This document shows, one piece after another, positions 46,741-59,779 of a stretch of 64,000 nucleotides of DNA (positions within the stretch are counted from its first letter, which is position 1; the number at the start of each line of letters is the position of its first letter). The stretch is from Agapanthus africanus (taxonomy: Eukaryota > Streptophyta > Magnoliopsida > Asparagales > Amaryllidaceae), in the NCBI GenBank assembly GCA_030015575.1, contig JASDDO010000006.1, positions 105,454,045 through 105,518,044 of the forward strand. Direction: 5' to 3'. The notes below the pieces were generated by a model. That model saw only the letters and a list, made by a program, of their open reading frames with translations. It had not been told where the DNA came from and made no database searches. A program made the position numbers and the translations under genes.

Positions 46741-48876
46741 TGTTAGTGTATATGCCCTAGAGGCCATTACTGTATCATACTAGTTTGTATATTACTTAAT
46801 GGAAGCTTGGGATATTCACCTTGTATAAACAATCTTGCTCAATATAGTAGTATTCTACTTGGTTTGTTTCTACTTCAATGTGTACATGTGTTTATTTTAG
46901 TATATCACCTATACACATTAGTGGAGCCCTTAGGATCTTTGTTTGATTACCAGCGTTGTGATGGCAGTCACACTAGTGGGGGCTGGGTAATCTATAAGCA
47001 CATCCTTATGCAGGTCCCTAGTCGCAGGACTATCGAGACAGGGCAACGATACTCCGGAGTAGACTAGCGTATGCGCTTCTCATCCCAGTGTGGGAGATGG
47101 TCTGTCCCACAGCCATCAGTACGTCGTACTGGAGATAGTATGCGGGTGCTCGTTGGGTTACGAGTACACTGGACATGACTCGTCGGGAACTGTTGGTTGG
47201 TACTATACCTATCGTCAGTTATCAGTTCCCGGGTGACATGAGTACAGCTTAGTCCGCTGACTTGACACTGTTACTTCGCCTCGAGTGTGTTCCCACTGTG
47301 CTTAGATTACTACCCTACCACGGCTTAAAGGAGTCGTGCAAACAGGTAGTAGTTGGGTGCAGTCCCGAAGCACTTAGAGGCAGTGACGGTTAGACAGGAT
47401 TCGTCTCTCCCGGTATTGGGGGTTGACATCGCGCTGTGTCTAGGAGAGCCATTACATGAGTAGTCCCTGGCCAGGGCAAGCGAGATATACTGGTAGGTTT
47501 CCAGTGTTATCTCAGGGTGTTCTGGGCTTCACTCCGACTCGACTTGTACCGCTATTAAGGGACTGGCATTTACCGCCCCCTAGGCCCGCCATGCGATGTA
47601 TCAGACGAACAGACCGGACTGTATAGAGATTGTCACAGTCAGACTCAGTAGGAGTTCAGATGGGTTTCACCTCGCCAGTCTTCTTGTCGGCATCTACCTA
47701 GGAACCGTTACGCACAGCTAATGCCGCTTGCGGTCTGTGGTTAAACCCACTGCCAGCGTAGTGTCGAGTCTTTAGAGTCCCACACAGAAAGCTATTCGCC
47801 TTTAGGCAATAGAGTAGAGGTCGCATAGTTTTGCGACAGGTCGCATGGTTTTGCGACAGGGTTCAGTCACATCCATGCGCTTGTGCACGTACAGTGTCCG
47901 GACAGTTAATACTAGCGGGCTTTAGTTTAAGCCAGATCCTAGTGTACGTTTTGGGGTTGGTTTTATCTCGTTTGTATTCGTGTTTCTCGGAACGCGGATG
48001 CGGGTGTGTATGCACAGTTGACAGAGAGACAGAGGCAGAGTATTCTCTTTGTGGTTGTTGACTGTTGACTGTTGCCAGTGGACTGTTGACCATTGACTTT
48101 TGCTTAACCCTAATGAGAATAAGATATATGATTAAAATTAATATTAATTAAGTATTATAGTGACATGGTTGTTGAGGGGTTGACACTGTTGACCGGTTGA
48201 CTAGGTTGGACTAGTTGACCATCATCAAGACAATGGCTATCATTCCATGGCAAAGACTTTTGCTTCCTTGTTTATTTATGCAAAATGAGTGCATGAAATG
48301 ATATAGCCATTTTGACTTAAACCATTACACAATACTTGATTACTATTTTTGTTATGATGGCTTTTGGATTATGAGAGGTGAGAATGAGAAGAGTATGGTT
48401 CATTCTATCATTTGCTTTCTCTCTCTTGAGCTCTCTCATTCTCAAGCTCTCCCTCTTCCTCTTTCTCTCTCTACCTCAAGGCAAACCATTCTCATGTGTT
48501 GAGACTCATTGCCTTAGAGATAAAAAGACACCAAAACATTCCTCTACCCATTCTAGTTCGCAAGGCCTAGCAAGCCAAGTGATCTAGTTTCTTCAAAGTT
48601 TGAAGAAGAAGCCAAAGGTAGAAGCTTTCGGGTGGATCCATCTTCGACGCAAGGAGACGACGAGGTGAGGCCGATCCGTACACCGGGAGGAGTTGAAGAC
48701 GAAGGCGTTAAAGAAAGGTATAGCCCCCTAACCGAGTAGGTAAACTCTTGTTAGGTTGTTAGTTAGTAGTTTAACAAAGATCCGTATTGGTAGTTCATGT
48801 TACCACCCTCTTGAAAATCGTTTTTCACCAATTCCGCAACCCCGTAAGTACCGAGGAAGGGTAGCATGGACTTACA
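46741..48876 (+). repeat. 3' LTR of B
   Basis: It is 2136 bp, from TGTTAGTGTA to GGACTTACA, followed by the CCGCA duplication. Confidence 0.95.
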
Positions 48877-48881
48877 CCGCA

Positions 48882-49982
48882 CATATCACATATGTGCTCC
48901 TATTTCGTTTTTTCTGAGCCAGTAAAACCTCTATCTAGGACTCTAAAGACTCGTCAATACGCCGGCAGTAGGTGATGATCACATCAAGCACCCACAAGCC
49001 GTCAGCGGTACTAGCTGGACGTAACGACTACCCGGGTATTGAGCGATCAGAAGATCAGCAAGCAAGCCCGCTCCAACTACTGCAAAAGCCTAACGGTAAC
49101 ACTTGCTGTACAGTCCGGTCTCCTCGTCTGATATGTCGCATATCAAGTCTAGGGGTGCTAAACATCAGACCACAATAACCGATACGTCAAGCCGATGTGA
49201 GGCTCATAACGGATCGAGAAACCACTGGTAATACTTACGAGTAAATCTCTAAATCATCCCTGGCCAGGGACTTCCCTGTTATGGCCAATCGAGCAAAGCG
49301 CAACATCAACTTCCAATACCAGAAGAGACGAAACCCCTCATATCGTTCATTGCCTCCATGTGAGTCAGGACTGTACCTAAAAACCATTGTTTTTCATACC
49401 TTCTTGGACGTGGTAAGGTGGAAATCAAAGCACAGTGTGAATCACACAAGACTCTATGACGATCTTGGGTCTACAGACTAACCTGTACAAGTGCCACCAG
49501 AGAACTGCCATCTGACGTGAGGTATAATACCATCTGGGAGTTCTCGGTGAGTCCGTCCAGTGTACCCAGTTTCCACCGAGCACCCGTATACCATCTCTGA
49601 TGTCAAACACCAATGGATATGGGATCATCCATCGCCCATCTCATAGAACGAGAAGCGTATAGTTAGTCTACTCTGGTATATCGATGCCCTGTCTCGATAC
49701 ACCCACTACTAGGAACATTAAAGGATGAACTTATGGACTACCATGGCCCCACTAGTATGATCTACATCATAGTCCTGGTAGTCAACTACACATCTTAAGG
49801 GCTTTAACAACATGTAACCATAAGGCAGTATCTAGAGACCAGTATACATGTTAAGATAAAGAGGAACCAGATAGCATACCATCATATCGGGCAAGAAAGT
49901 CCTCTCTATATATATCCAAGCATCCAATATAATATACATCATATGTACAATACTGGCCTCTAGGGCATACATACAACTAACA
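48882..49982 (-). repeat. 3' LTR of C, second part
   Basis: It continues the LTR after the B insertion and ends ACTAACA, the complement of TGTTAGT. It matches 56900-58007. Confidence 0.95.
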
Positions 49983-49994
49983 ATTTCCTACTTG
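49983..49994 (-). other. Polypurine tract of C
   Basis: The minus strand reads CAAGTAGGAAAT directly before the 3' LTR. Confidence 0.85.
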
Positions 49995-49996
49995 CA

Positions 49997-52900
49997 CTAG
50001 GGCCAGCTGCTATAGTATCGCATACCAAGCATCCCGAAGAGTCTCTCGCACTGTATCTGGGGAATGTCCTTCGTGAATGGATCCGCTGTATTGTTCACCT
50101 CGGTCTCCCGACGATCAACTATCTCCCGGATCAGGTGATACCGCCTCAGAATTTGCCTGGATCGCTGATGGGACCTGGGTTCCTTGGCCAAAGCCACTGC
50201 TCCATTGTTATCACAATACAAAGGTATTGGATACTCAATGGATGGAACCACTCCAAGTTTGGATATGAACTTCTTTATCCAGACAGCCTCTTTGGCAGCA
50301 TCATTGGCAGTGATGTATTCAGCCTCCATCGTCGAGTCTGCCACGGTTTCCTGCTTGGAACTCTTCTAGCATACCTCCCTCCATTGAGGGTACAGACAAA
50401 TCCCGAGTGCGACTTAGAGTCATCCTTATCACTCTAGAATCTCGAATCGGTAAAGGACTCCACTTGGAGTTCTCCATTACCATACACCAAGAGCATCTCT
50501 TTAGTCCTTCGTAAGTACTTGAGAATGCTCTTCACAGCTGTCCAGTGACTCTCTCCAAGATCTGCTTGATACCTGCTCACTACACTTAGAGAGTGTGCTA
50601 CATCGGGTCTGGTACATAGCAACGCATACATGATAGAGCCTACTGCCGAAGCATAGGATATCCAGTGCATGCGAGCTCTCTTCAAATCAGTCTTGGGAGA
50701 CATCTTTTTGGAGAGAGTGAGTCCAGCGGTCATGCGTAAAACCCACGCTTGGATTCTTCCATACTAAACCTCTTTAGTATGGTGTCAATGTACCTGGATT
50801 GGGACAATCCGAGTATCCGTTTAGATCCATTTCTATAGATCTTAATCCCCAAGATGTAGGAGGCATCCCCTAGATCTTTCATTGAGAATCTTTATGATAA
50901 GAAGAGATTGACCGATTGCAGCATAGGAATGTCATTTCCTATCAAGAGTATGTCGTCCACATACAATACGAGGAAGACAGCCTTACTCTCTGCCACCTTC
51001 TTGTATCTACAAGGTTCATCTACGTTTTTGACGAAATCAAACTCTTTGATAACGACATCAAAGTAGATGTTCCAACTCCGCGATGGTTTCTTCAATCCAT
51101 AAATGGATTTAAGCAGCTTTCACACCTTCCCGCTACTCCCACTAGCTACGAAGCCCTCTGGCTGAGTCATGTACACGCTCTCTTCTAAATCACCATTTAG
51201 AAAGGCGGTCATAACATCCATTTGCCATATTTCGTAGTCATGATATGCAGCGATGGAAAACATGATCCGGATAGATTTAAGCATAGCCACTGGAGAAAAG
51301 ATTTCTTCATAATCGACACCTGGCCACTGACGAAAACCCTTTGCAACAAGTCTAGCTTTGAAAGTCTCCACTTTTTTATCTACAAAAAGTATTTTCTTGA
51401 AGATCCACTTTCTCCCAATGGGTTTTACGCCTTCAGGAGCATATTCCAAAGTCCATACTTTGTTGGTGTAACTGGATTCTATCTCGGACTGCATTGCATC
51501 CAGCCATTTCACTAAGTCACCACTCGTGATGGCCTGCTTGAAGATAGTTGGGTCATCATCCTCCATGATGCAATGCTCGCTCCCACCATCCATGAGAAAA
51601 CCGTAGTATCTCTCAGGTGGGTGAGGAACCCTACTAGATCGGCGGAGAGGCTGAGGTTCGTTGGGTATTATTGAGTTCTCAGGTTCCACCAAATCTTCAG
51701 TTTATGTTTGTGTAGTCGGAATTTCTTCCAGTTCTACCTTGTTGCCACTAATTTCTTTTGCAAGAAATTCCTTTTCTAAAAAGGTGGCTTGTTGAGCAAC
51801 AAACACCTTTTGTTCCTCACTAAGATAGAAAAGATATCCATATGAATGTTTGGGATATCCCACAAACTTGCATAGAACTGACCGTGCCTCGAGTTTGTCC
51901 GGATTTTGCATTTTGACATAGGCCGGACAACCCCATATCTTAACTCGTTTATGATATGGTATCTTCCCACTCCATATCTCATATGGTGTGGTAGGTACAG
52001 ATTTAGATGGAACTTGATTCAATAGGTATGCTGCTGTCTCCAGCGCGTACCCCCTGAAGGAAATAGGTAATTCAGCTGTGCTCATCATAGAGCGCACCAT
52101 ATCTAATAGGGTGCGGTTCCTCAGTTCCGATACACCATTATACTGTGGTGTATATGGAGGAGTCAGCTGAGAGAGAATCCCATTCTCTTTTAGGAAGTCC
52201 GGGAATTCATTGCTCAATTATTCACCTCCTCAATTAGATCGAAGGATTTTAATACTTTTCCCAGTTTGGTTCTCAACTTCTTGTTTATATTCTCTAAATT
52301 TCCCAAAAGCTTCTGATTTGTGTTGCATCAGGAAAACATATCCGAATCTAGAGAGATCATCAGTGAATGTAACGAAGTACGAAGAACCATTCCTAGCATG
52401 TGTAGACATGGGACCGCATACATCACTATGTACCAGTCCTAAGAGTTTCGTAACTCTTTCTCTGTGTCCCGTAAACGGAGTTTTAGTCATCTTGCCTTTG
52501 AGACATGACTGGAAAGTGTCATAAGATGAAAATTCGAAAGGATTCAAATATCCATCCTTTTGTAACTTAGCTAGCCGTGTCGCATTTATATGACCAAGTC
52601 TACAATGCCACAAGAAGGATTCGTTCATTTCTGAACTCTTCCTCCTGTGTGTGTTTGTTATGCTCAGAACTGTTGATTGATTTAGAACATAAATGCCATT
52701 GCACAACGTGCCTGATCCAACCAACTTTTTGTTCTGGAAAATGTTCATAACATTATCCTGTAATACAAAATTATATCCCCCTTTACTTAATAAAGAAACC
52801 GATATAATGTTTCATATCAGGTTCGGCATGTAATAGCATTCGTTCAAAACCAATGTATTACCAGTTGGTAATACAAGGTGATATTCCCCGAATGATTTAG

Positions 52901-53249
52901 CTGCAACAATTGCACCATTTCCAACCCTTATCTCTCTCTCACCTTCTCTAAGTTCTCTACCTTTTCTAAGCCCATGTAACAGATTACATATATGGGATCC
53001 TGACCTGGTATCTAATACCCAGGACATAGAGCAAATGGAGAAACTGTTCTGTGTAACGAGCACACCCGAAGAAAATGCATCAATATGTTCTTTCTTCATT
53101 CGGGTGACATGGGAATCCTGGTATTCCCCTATATCCTGTTCAGTATTATAACTTTTACAAGAAAGAACGGAACCAACGTTCCCCAGCACAGTATAACATG
53201 TGGGTTCGGTCAATACATCCATATTATTATCTTGATTAAGGCATGATAT
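49997..53249 (-). pseudogene. C pol region: protease, integrase, RT, RNase H
   Basis: On the minus strand the order is a short N-terminal stretch alike to A (NQDNNMDVLTEP near 53220), protease (WVLDTRSGSHICN near 53010), GAG-pre-integrase (LWHCRLGHIN near 52605), integrase (about 52450-51900), RT (about 51560-50890, YVDDILL near 50945) and RNase H (about 50490-49997). As in A, no capsid domain or zinc knuckle precedes the protease. The region is in several pieces with perhaps half a dozen breaks. Residue-level similarity to A is high throughout. Confidence 0.9.
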
Positions 53250-53704
53250 GGTCACTACCTGGAGAGAGAGAAAGAGAGAAGAAAACACTTTAGCGTATGC
53301 TCTTGCAAGATCATATTGTTTATTATTTTATCTAATCAGGATGGCTCCCACTGTTTTTATCAAATTTTCGTTCAAACCCTAAAAGGAAAGACTAGCCGGG
53401 ATTGATTACACCCTACAACGTCGCCAATCTTTTAGCCAGGACAGTGTCGGTACTTTGAGGGAGGTTCCCCATGCTTTTGCACGGACCTAATTAAAATAAA
53501 TCTCGCTTTCCCAGAGGTATAACCCCGTTGGCACCTTTCTAGACACCTACTTGATCGGCTAATTGTCTTGTGTTAAACGCTCCCAGGAGTAACAATTACT
53601 CGCTGTGGATATCGGGATCCAACTAACTCATAGAAGGTATGCAATCTCATTGCAATTTCAACATTAGAAATTACCGATAATATTTTGCCCCTAACGATCT
53701 ATGA

Positions 53705-53898
53705 CCTTGACAAGGTCAACAAACCATAGACCGCAAGTCGGGTTTAACCCGTCATTTCTTGATTGAATTAAACCCACCCGCACGACCCTTAACAAGGTCA
53801 ACAAGGCCGCACGACTACCCTAATCCAATCTGCATCATATGCATAAGCAGATAAGTACTAATTAGCTACCGCACACTACGCCTTGACAAGGTCAACAA
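53705..53898 (-). other. Triple element-specific stem-loop array of C
   Basis: On the minus strand TTGTTGACCTTGTCAAGG occurs at 53705-53722 and 53881-53898, and with one difference at 53787-53804. The core TTGAC-CTT-GTCAA is self-complementary. Closing stems include CTATG/CATAG and CTGCG/CGTAG. Confidence 0.85.
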
Positions 53899-54040
53899 AC
53901 GCAGCACGAATACTATATACTACTTATCTGAAATGACGGAGGGCTACGACAGTTTTTTCAGAAAACCTATTGCGTAATGAACTTGATATCGTTTTAGAAA
54001 CAAGTGAATTTTGAAAAGGAGTGTTTTGAGGCTTTCATTA

Positions 54041-54284
54041 GTTTTGCTAAAGAGGTCATTCCCGGTGAAGGGATATCGGCTTTTTCTTCATCGAATAGGG
54101 TGCGTGATATATCATATATATCACTATACAGAACAAAACTCCAAAAGCAATCAAAAGACAAACCGAGTGTTGTAGCATCTGCCAGTTTTGCTAAAGTAGT
54201 CACTCCCTATGAAGGTATCTCGGGTCTTTCCTCATCGAATAAGGTGCGGGATATATCATATATATCATTATCCAAAGCAAAACT
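54041..54284 (-). repeat. Paired ~100-nt hairpin units of C
   Basis: Units at 54041-54140 and 54185-54284 are 144 bp apart. The second is closed by a perfect AGTTTTGCT/AGCAAAACT inverted repeat. Confidence 0.85.
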
Positions 54285-54625
54285 GTAGCTACCCATTTTG
54301 AAAATTTGATTCTACAACATCATTTAGGTTTCCTTTCTTTCATTAATCACATTAATGAAGTACCATCATTTAAGTCACCTAAACATCACAGATAAATACA
54401 ACGTACCCTTATACCATCCGCATTCCCCTCGATGTCCCGTCATGCACCGTTAGGTTAGGTAACTAACGGCAGAGCGGGACAGGGCTAGCATGGGTGTAAA
54501 ACATAAGTAATGTCTATATAATATATCATATATACTATATACAGTATCCATCTCAACATATCAAATGATCACATCACAAATATCGCAGCAGAAGAAACAT
54601 ATGAAATATTGGATATACTAGAAAG

Positions 54626-54660
54626 TCCGTGTTTTATTTTGAGCCTCTATAAAACACGGA
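54626..54660 (-). other. GGCTC-loop hairpin of C
   Basis: TCCGTGTTTTAT (54626-54637) pairs with ATAAAACACGGA (54649-54660) around a loop with GAGCC on the plus strand. Confidence 0.75.
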
Positions 54661-54725
54661 TTCCACGGTCAAGATGAATAGCCAAACCCACACCTCTAGA
54701 CCCCTACGAGAGTGGCAAGAAACTC

Positions 54726-54801
54726 TACCAATTCTAGAGTTAGGAGACCCGGACTCGACTACTCGAGTTGGTCTCCCACTGGACTCTAGAACCCAGTTAC
54801 T
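54726..54801 (-). other. Large covarying leader hairpin of C
   Basis: TTCTAGAGT (54732-54740) pairs with ACTCTAGAA (54783-54791), and apical ACTCGA (54753-54758) with TCGAGT (54763-54768). Both helices differ from A by compensated pairs. Confidence 0.8.
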
Positions 54802-55539
54802 TATGATATCCTCCTTGGGTCTATCCTAATGCAGAAAAGTAAATAATATACAACAACAGTGACATCTTCCTCAACCCGGAAGTAGCCCAATAAAAGAATA
54901 TTACATACATGGAATTTTACATGTATGAAAATAAAAACTCTCATCTCACATAAAAACCCCTGGCTATTCAAAACGCGACGATCCAATATAACATATACAG
55001 CAACACATAATATCACATGTCATGACATCACAGAGAAAAGCCTATACGATGTTAAACATTCCAATCGAATCATCAAACACCCAAGATAACCCAAGAAGCT
55101 CAACACTTAAGCGTAGTTTAAAGTAATTCAGCACATGCCACATCACTAATGAACCAGCCGTAAACCAAGGCCTCACATGTGGCACCGCCGAACCACCACA
55201 AACCCTGGGGTTCAGTGGCGGTTCTGACGGTCACATAATCAAGTTAGGGTTTCTTTCTTCTAGAGGGTCCATCGAATAACTTGCATGATGTTTGAAAGCT
55301 TTTTAACTACGGGAAAAATCCAACACATGGAAATTTTTCCGGCAAGGGTTAAAGCGGGTATTTGACATCCGATTGAACATTTTAAAAACGTCTAAAGTAA
55401 TCCGAAAACAGTTAAAATTACGACTATGAAACACTCCGAGTTGCCTTTGCATTGAGTTAATCATCACAAGAAAAAGTAGCAAAAATAAACAACACCTGAA
55501 ACCCCAAATCCCAGAGCATAGAGCATGAAAAAAAAATTT

Positions 55540-55617
55540 GGACCCTGAGGACTTCCCCAGGCCGGCCTCCCCGATTTTTCACCCCATGTGCTCGGTCCAA
55601 ATCCGAGCACAGGGTCC
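55540..55617 (-). other. GC-rich leader hairpin of C
   Basis: GGACCCTG (55540-55547) pairs with CAGGGTCC (55610-55617), and inner GTGCTCGG (55588-55595) with CCGAGCAC (55603-55610). It lies about 178 nt from the primer site. Confidence 0.75.
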
Positions 55618-55781
55618 CAACTTTCTTCCATGCTCCTATATCTGCTCATAGATGATTCTGCACTTGTTTGAAAAAATTTTGGAGCTCGTTTTAAAATCGA
55701 TAGAAACATGGATTTAGGGTTTCAAGTTTCGGAGTTTTTTTCGTATTCGTAATCTAACATTATCCGTATAATTTTCTAGCC

Positions 55782-55795
55782 AGGCTCCGATACCA
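55782..55795 (-). other. Primer-binding site of C (iMet)
   Basis: The minus strand reads TGGTATCGGAGCCT two bases from the 5' LTR. Confidence 0.9.
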
Positions 55796-55796
55796 C

Positions 55797-58007
55797 TGTA
55801 GGGTTCCTATCGATAGCAGCAAGGTTTCGGGAAACATCGTCCATGCCATTTTTATTTTTTTTTCCTTTAAAAGGAACTCTAAACTAGAATCGATAACTAG
55901 AATATAATACGGAAACAAAAGTAAACCTTTTTACTTTTAAGTGAAATAGATACAACCTTTGTAGATCGGTCCTTCAATTCTAAAGCCCCTTGTAGTAGTC
56001 CCTTCGCTGCGATCATTGAACTCCCGGACTCTTGCATGGCTTCACGAGGGGAAAAGAGCGATCTTTCTTGAAGTCTTCGAGGCCGAAAATGATTTACGTC
56101 GATGGAATACTAACTCAAGCTTCTACTTCACTAACTAAAGGATTAGTGAAGCAAACACCCTATACTAAAGTGCTAATCTAGTAGAGGATGATGAAATAGG
56201 AAGTGGGCTCACTTTAGAATTGTTTTTCTCACAATACTTTCTCACTTGTTTCAAACCCTAGTAAGCTTTTGGCTTGAGGAAGAAGATGAACAAATGAGAA
56301 GAGAATGAAAATGATCAAGTGAGAGAGTAAACCATTGTGAGTGAGTATCATATACTAACTCATGTAGAGACATAACCATGGCTAATTAAAATGGTTAGGT
56401 TAACAAATATCTAAAGTAAAACAAACCTAGTGGACTTAGTCAATGCATCCATAAGCTTCCATAAGCTTCATGCATTTAACAAATATCCACTAATTTTGTA
56501 ATTACTTTAAACATTAATAACCCACCATTATAATTAGAATGGTGTATGTATCATACACCCATGTATAGTGTATCAACAACCATAACACACAGAAAGAAAT
56601 AATGCACATTAATATATATCACATATATATTACATGTACAAACAAGTGAGAAAAGAATGCTTAAGTGAGCTAATGTTAGTTAATGTAAATTAGTATATCA
56701 AATATACAATTATACACTAAATTATCAAATCAACACTTAACTTAATAATCCAGCTATATCACATATAACCGACTAACATCCAATGTATCGACTTATCGAA
56801 TCAACCCTTGATTCGATAACCCGGCTATATCACATATAACTGACCGATACAAAAAGTCGCGAGAATAGAATACGGTATCATATACACGCATTATTCTCGG
56901 TCCCGCACATATCACATATGTGTTCCTATTTCGTTTTTCCTGAGCCAGTAAAACCTTTATGTAGGACTCTAAAGACTCGTCAATACGCCTCCAGTAGGTG
57001 GTGATCATATCATGCACCCACAAGCCGTCAACGGTACTAGCTGGACGTAACGGCTACCCGGGTATTGAGTGATCAGAAAATCAACAAGCAAGCCCGCTCC
57101 AACACCTGCAAAAGCCTGACGGTAACACTTGTCGTACAGTCCGATCTCCTCGTCTGATATGTCACATATCAAGTCTAGGGGTGGTAAACGTCAGACCCCA
57201 ATAACCCAAAAGTCATGCCAATGTGAGGCTCATAACGGGTCGAGAAACTACTGGTAACACTTACCAGTAAATATCTAAATCAACTCTGGCCAGGGACTTC
57301 CCTGTTATGGCCAATCGAGTAAAGCGCAACATCAACTCCCAATACCGGGAGAGACGAAACCCCTCCTATCGTTCATTGCCTCCATGTGACTCGGGACCAT
57401 ATCCAAAAACCACCATTTTACACGCCCTCTTGGACGTGGTAAGGTGGAAATCAAAGCATAGTGGGAATCACACAAGACTCTATGACGATCTCGGGTCTAC
57501 AGACTAACCTATACAAGTGTCACCAGAGAACTGCCATCTGACGTGAGGTATAATACCATCTAAGAGTTCTCGACGAGTTCTTTTAGTGTACCCAGTCTCC
57601 ACTGAGCACCCGTATACCATCTCTGATGTCAAACACCAATGGATATGGGAACATCCATCGCCTATATCATGGGTCGAGAAGCGTATACGCTAGTCTACTC
57701 TGGTATATCGATGCCCTATCTCGATACACCCACAACTAGGAACATTAAAGGATGAACTTATGGACTACCATGGCCCAACTAGTATGATCTAGATCATAGT
57801 CCTAGTAGTCGTACTCATCCTAAGGGCTTTACCAACATGTAACCATAAGACAGTATCAAGAGACCAGTATACATGTTAAGATAAAGAGGAACTAGATAGC
57901 ATACCATCATATCGAGCAAGAAAGTCCTCTCTATATATGTCCAAGCATCCAATATAATATACATCATATGTACAATACTGGCCTCTAGGGCATACATACA
58001 ACTAACA
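55797..58007 (-). repeat. 5' LTR of C
   Basis: It is 2211 bp, the same family as the LTRs of A and H. It carries two tandem copies of a palindromic ATCAA...TTGAT block near 56720-56835. It is followed by the CCAGT duplication. Confidence 0.95.
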
Positions 58008-58300
58008 CCAGTATGACCCTTAACTATGGTCAACAAAGTCATGCGAATGTTCTAATTGATCACATCATATGCTTTGTAGGAAGACATCACTTGGCTACCG
58101 TACACTACGCCTTAACTATAGTCAACAAACGTAGCACGGATATTAAGTACACTACTTCCTAAAATGGCGGAGGGCTACGAATGGTTTTGATGAAAACCTT
58201 TAACGTAATGAACTTGATATCGTTGTAGAACCTAGTGATTTGAAAAGGAGTGGTTCAAGCTCCGCTTAAAAATCGAGTAGTTTTTAAAAAACAAACCGAA

Positions 58301-58555
58301 TTGCTTTTGCTAAATTGGTCACTCCCGGTGAAGGGATCTCGACTCTTTCCTCATCGAATGAGGAGCTGGATATTCATCAAAGAATACCATTATGCAAAGC
58401 AAGAACTAAGGAGGCTATCATGATAAACCGAGTGGGTTGTAGCATTTGCAAGTTTTGCTAAAGAGGCCACTCCCGGTGAAGGGATCTCGGCTCTTTCCTC
58501 ATCGAATGAGGTGCTGGATATTCATCAAGGAATACCACTATGCAAAGCAATAACT
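58301..58555 (-). repeat. Paired ~100-nt hairpin units of G
   Basis: Two copies share CACTCCCGGTGAAGGGATCT and the perfect inner stem CCTCAT/ATGAGG, and end near TGCAAAGCAA. Confidence 0.8.
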
Positions 58556-58792
58556 AGAGCTACCTTTTTTGAAATTTTTTGATTCTACAACATCTTTAGG
58601 TTTCTTTTCTTAACATTAATCTCATCAATGTTTTCCCATCATTTAACCTTATCATTATAGAAAAAGAAACGAAAATAGAACGTACGCTTATGCCATCCAT
58701 ATTCGCCACGAGGCCCCGTCATACACCATTAGGTTACTTAACTAACGGAAGAGCGGGGGCTGGACTAGCGCGGGTGCAAAACATAAGCAACG

Positions 58793-58837
<45 letters not shown>

Positions 58838-58848
58838 ATATATATATA
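58793..58848 (+). repeat. (TTA)n and (TA)n microsatellite
   Basis: About ten TTA units are followed by a short TA run, inside the G leader. Confidence 0.9.
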
Positions 58849-58915
58849 GCCATTCGTCTCACGCAATAATAAGCGTTCCAGATCACTGATGAATATATTG
58901 GATATACTAGGAATT

Positions 58916-58948
58916 CCGTATTTCGTTTAAGCCCTGAACGAAAGACGG
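58916..58948 (-). other. GGCTC-type-loop hairpin of G
   Basis: CCGTATTTCGTT (58916-58927) pairs with AACGAAAGACGG (58937-58948) with one mismatch, around a loop with AAGCCC. Confidence 0.7.
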
Positions 58949-59003
58949 ATTCCACGGTCGTGATTAATAGCCAAACCCCACCCTAGACCCCTATGGGTGC
59001 GAC

Positions 59004-59088
59004 AAACTACCCGCCAAATTCCCGAAGTGAAGCAACCTCCCTCAATTAAATGAGTAGGCCACTAAGCACTTCGAGAATCCGGTAGTTT
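59004..59088 (-). other. Large covarying leader hairpin of G
   Basis: AAACTACC (59004-59011) pairs with GGTAGTTT (59081-59088), and CGAAGTG (59023-59029) with CACTTCG (59067-59073). The arms match the B version. Confidence 0.8.
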
Positions 59089-59517
59089 GTGCATCCCACC
59101 TTGGGTCTAGCCTAGGAGCAAAAAGAGTAAAAGAAATAATACAACGGTGGCTACAACCTCAACCCGGATGTGCCCCGCAAAATAATATTACATCATATTT
59201 ACAAATTACATGAATGAAAGAAAAGAAAACACTCTTCTCACATCCCCCGGCTATTAATCTACGACGATCCAATACATCCATACACACATACCATCACTTG
59301 ATACACATATGTGCAACCCCCACTAATCGTCGTATAGTAATTAGTGGACGTTTTATAACACATATCCAACTGAAAAGAGGAAAACGATGCTAAATGTTTG
59401 ACTTCGAAACACTCCGAATAGACCTAACACTAAGATAATATCACATGAAATCTGTGCAAAAGTAAACAACACCATAAAACATAAAACCAATAATACAATA
59501 CACCATCAAAAACCTAA

Positions 59518-59592
59518 GCCCAAAATCCCCTAGTGGGCCGGCGAGGTAGGGAAATACGTGGGTTTGGCCGGCGAGATTTGGGAATTTTGGGC
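59518..59592 (-). other. PBS-proximal hairpin of G
   Basis: GCCCAAAAT (59518-59526) pairs with ATTTTGGGC (59584-59592), about 187 nt from the primer site. It is AT-richer than the hairpins at this position in the other elements. Confidence 0.65.
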
Positions 59593-59765
59593 TCGTTTTT
59601 CGAGGGTGTTCTGGTTATCTCATAAAAAGTCTTCTGCACATGTTTAAAATTTTTTTAGAAAACTTATAAAAATTTCCAGAAACTTGGTTTTTAGTTGTAC
59701 AGTTTCGGAGTCGTTTCGGTTTCGAAGCTTTAAACGTCGTCAAAAATACTAGTTTTGGTTTAGTT

Positions 59766-59779
59766 AGGCTCTGATACCA
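59766..59779 (-). other. Primer-binding site of G (iMet)
   Basis: The minus strand reads TGGTATCAGAGCCT adjoining the 5' LTR. Confidence 0.95.

Larger units (their letters stand above)
20749..48876 (+). mobile_element. Element B: Copia element with gag, split by D
   Basis: B is on the plus strand with 5-bp duplication CCGCA (20744-20748 and 48877-48881) inside the 3' LTR of C. The LTRs are 2144 and 2136 bp, diverged by about 4% by eye (about 1.5 million years). Parts are the iMet primer site, leader, gag, protease, integrase, RT, RNase H and polypurine tract. Element D lies within gag. Only a few breaks are evident in pol. B is related to A, C and G but is its own family by LTR sequence. Confidence 0.95.
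53250..55781 (-). other. Structured leader of C
   Basis: It holds the acceptor-like AG (53259-53260), PPT-like motif (53345-53353), GAAA-type module (about 53450-53555), triple array (53705-53898), paired hairpin units (54041-54284), GAGCC-loop hairpin (54626-54660), large hairpin (54726-54801) and GC-rich hairpin (55540-55617). No coding sequence is supported. Confidence 0.8.
19636..58007 (-). mobile_element. Element C: Copia element inserted in G, itself split by B
   Basis: C is on the minus strand with target duplication CCAGT (19631-19635 and 58008-58012). The 3' LTR is 19636-20748 plus 48882-49982, the internal region is 49983-55796, and the 5' LTR is 55797-58007 (2211 bp). The LTRs are the same family as A and H and diverge by about 4-5% by eye, roughly 1.7 million years. 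The layout matches A: leader, then protease, integrase, RT and RNase H without recognisable gag capsid. Coding parts carry perhaps half a dozen breaks. Confidence 0.95.
58013..59765 (-). other. G leader, primer-site-proximal part
   Basis: It continues the G leader after C. It has two element-specific motifs (58018-58036, 58110-58128), a small hairpin (58183-58198), paired hairpin units (about 58301-58407 and 58451-58555), a loop hairpin (58916-58948), a large hairpin (59004-59088) and a PBS-proximal hairpin (59518-59592). No coding sequence is supported. Confidence 0.8.
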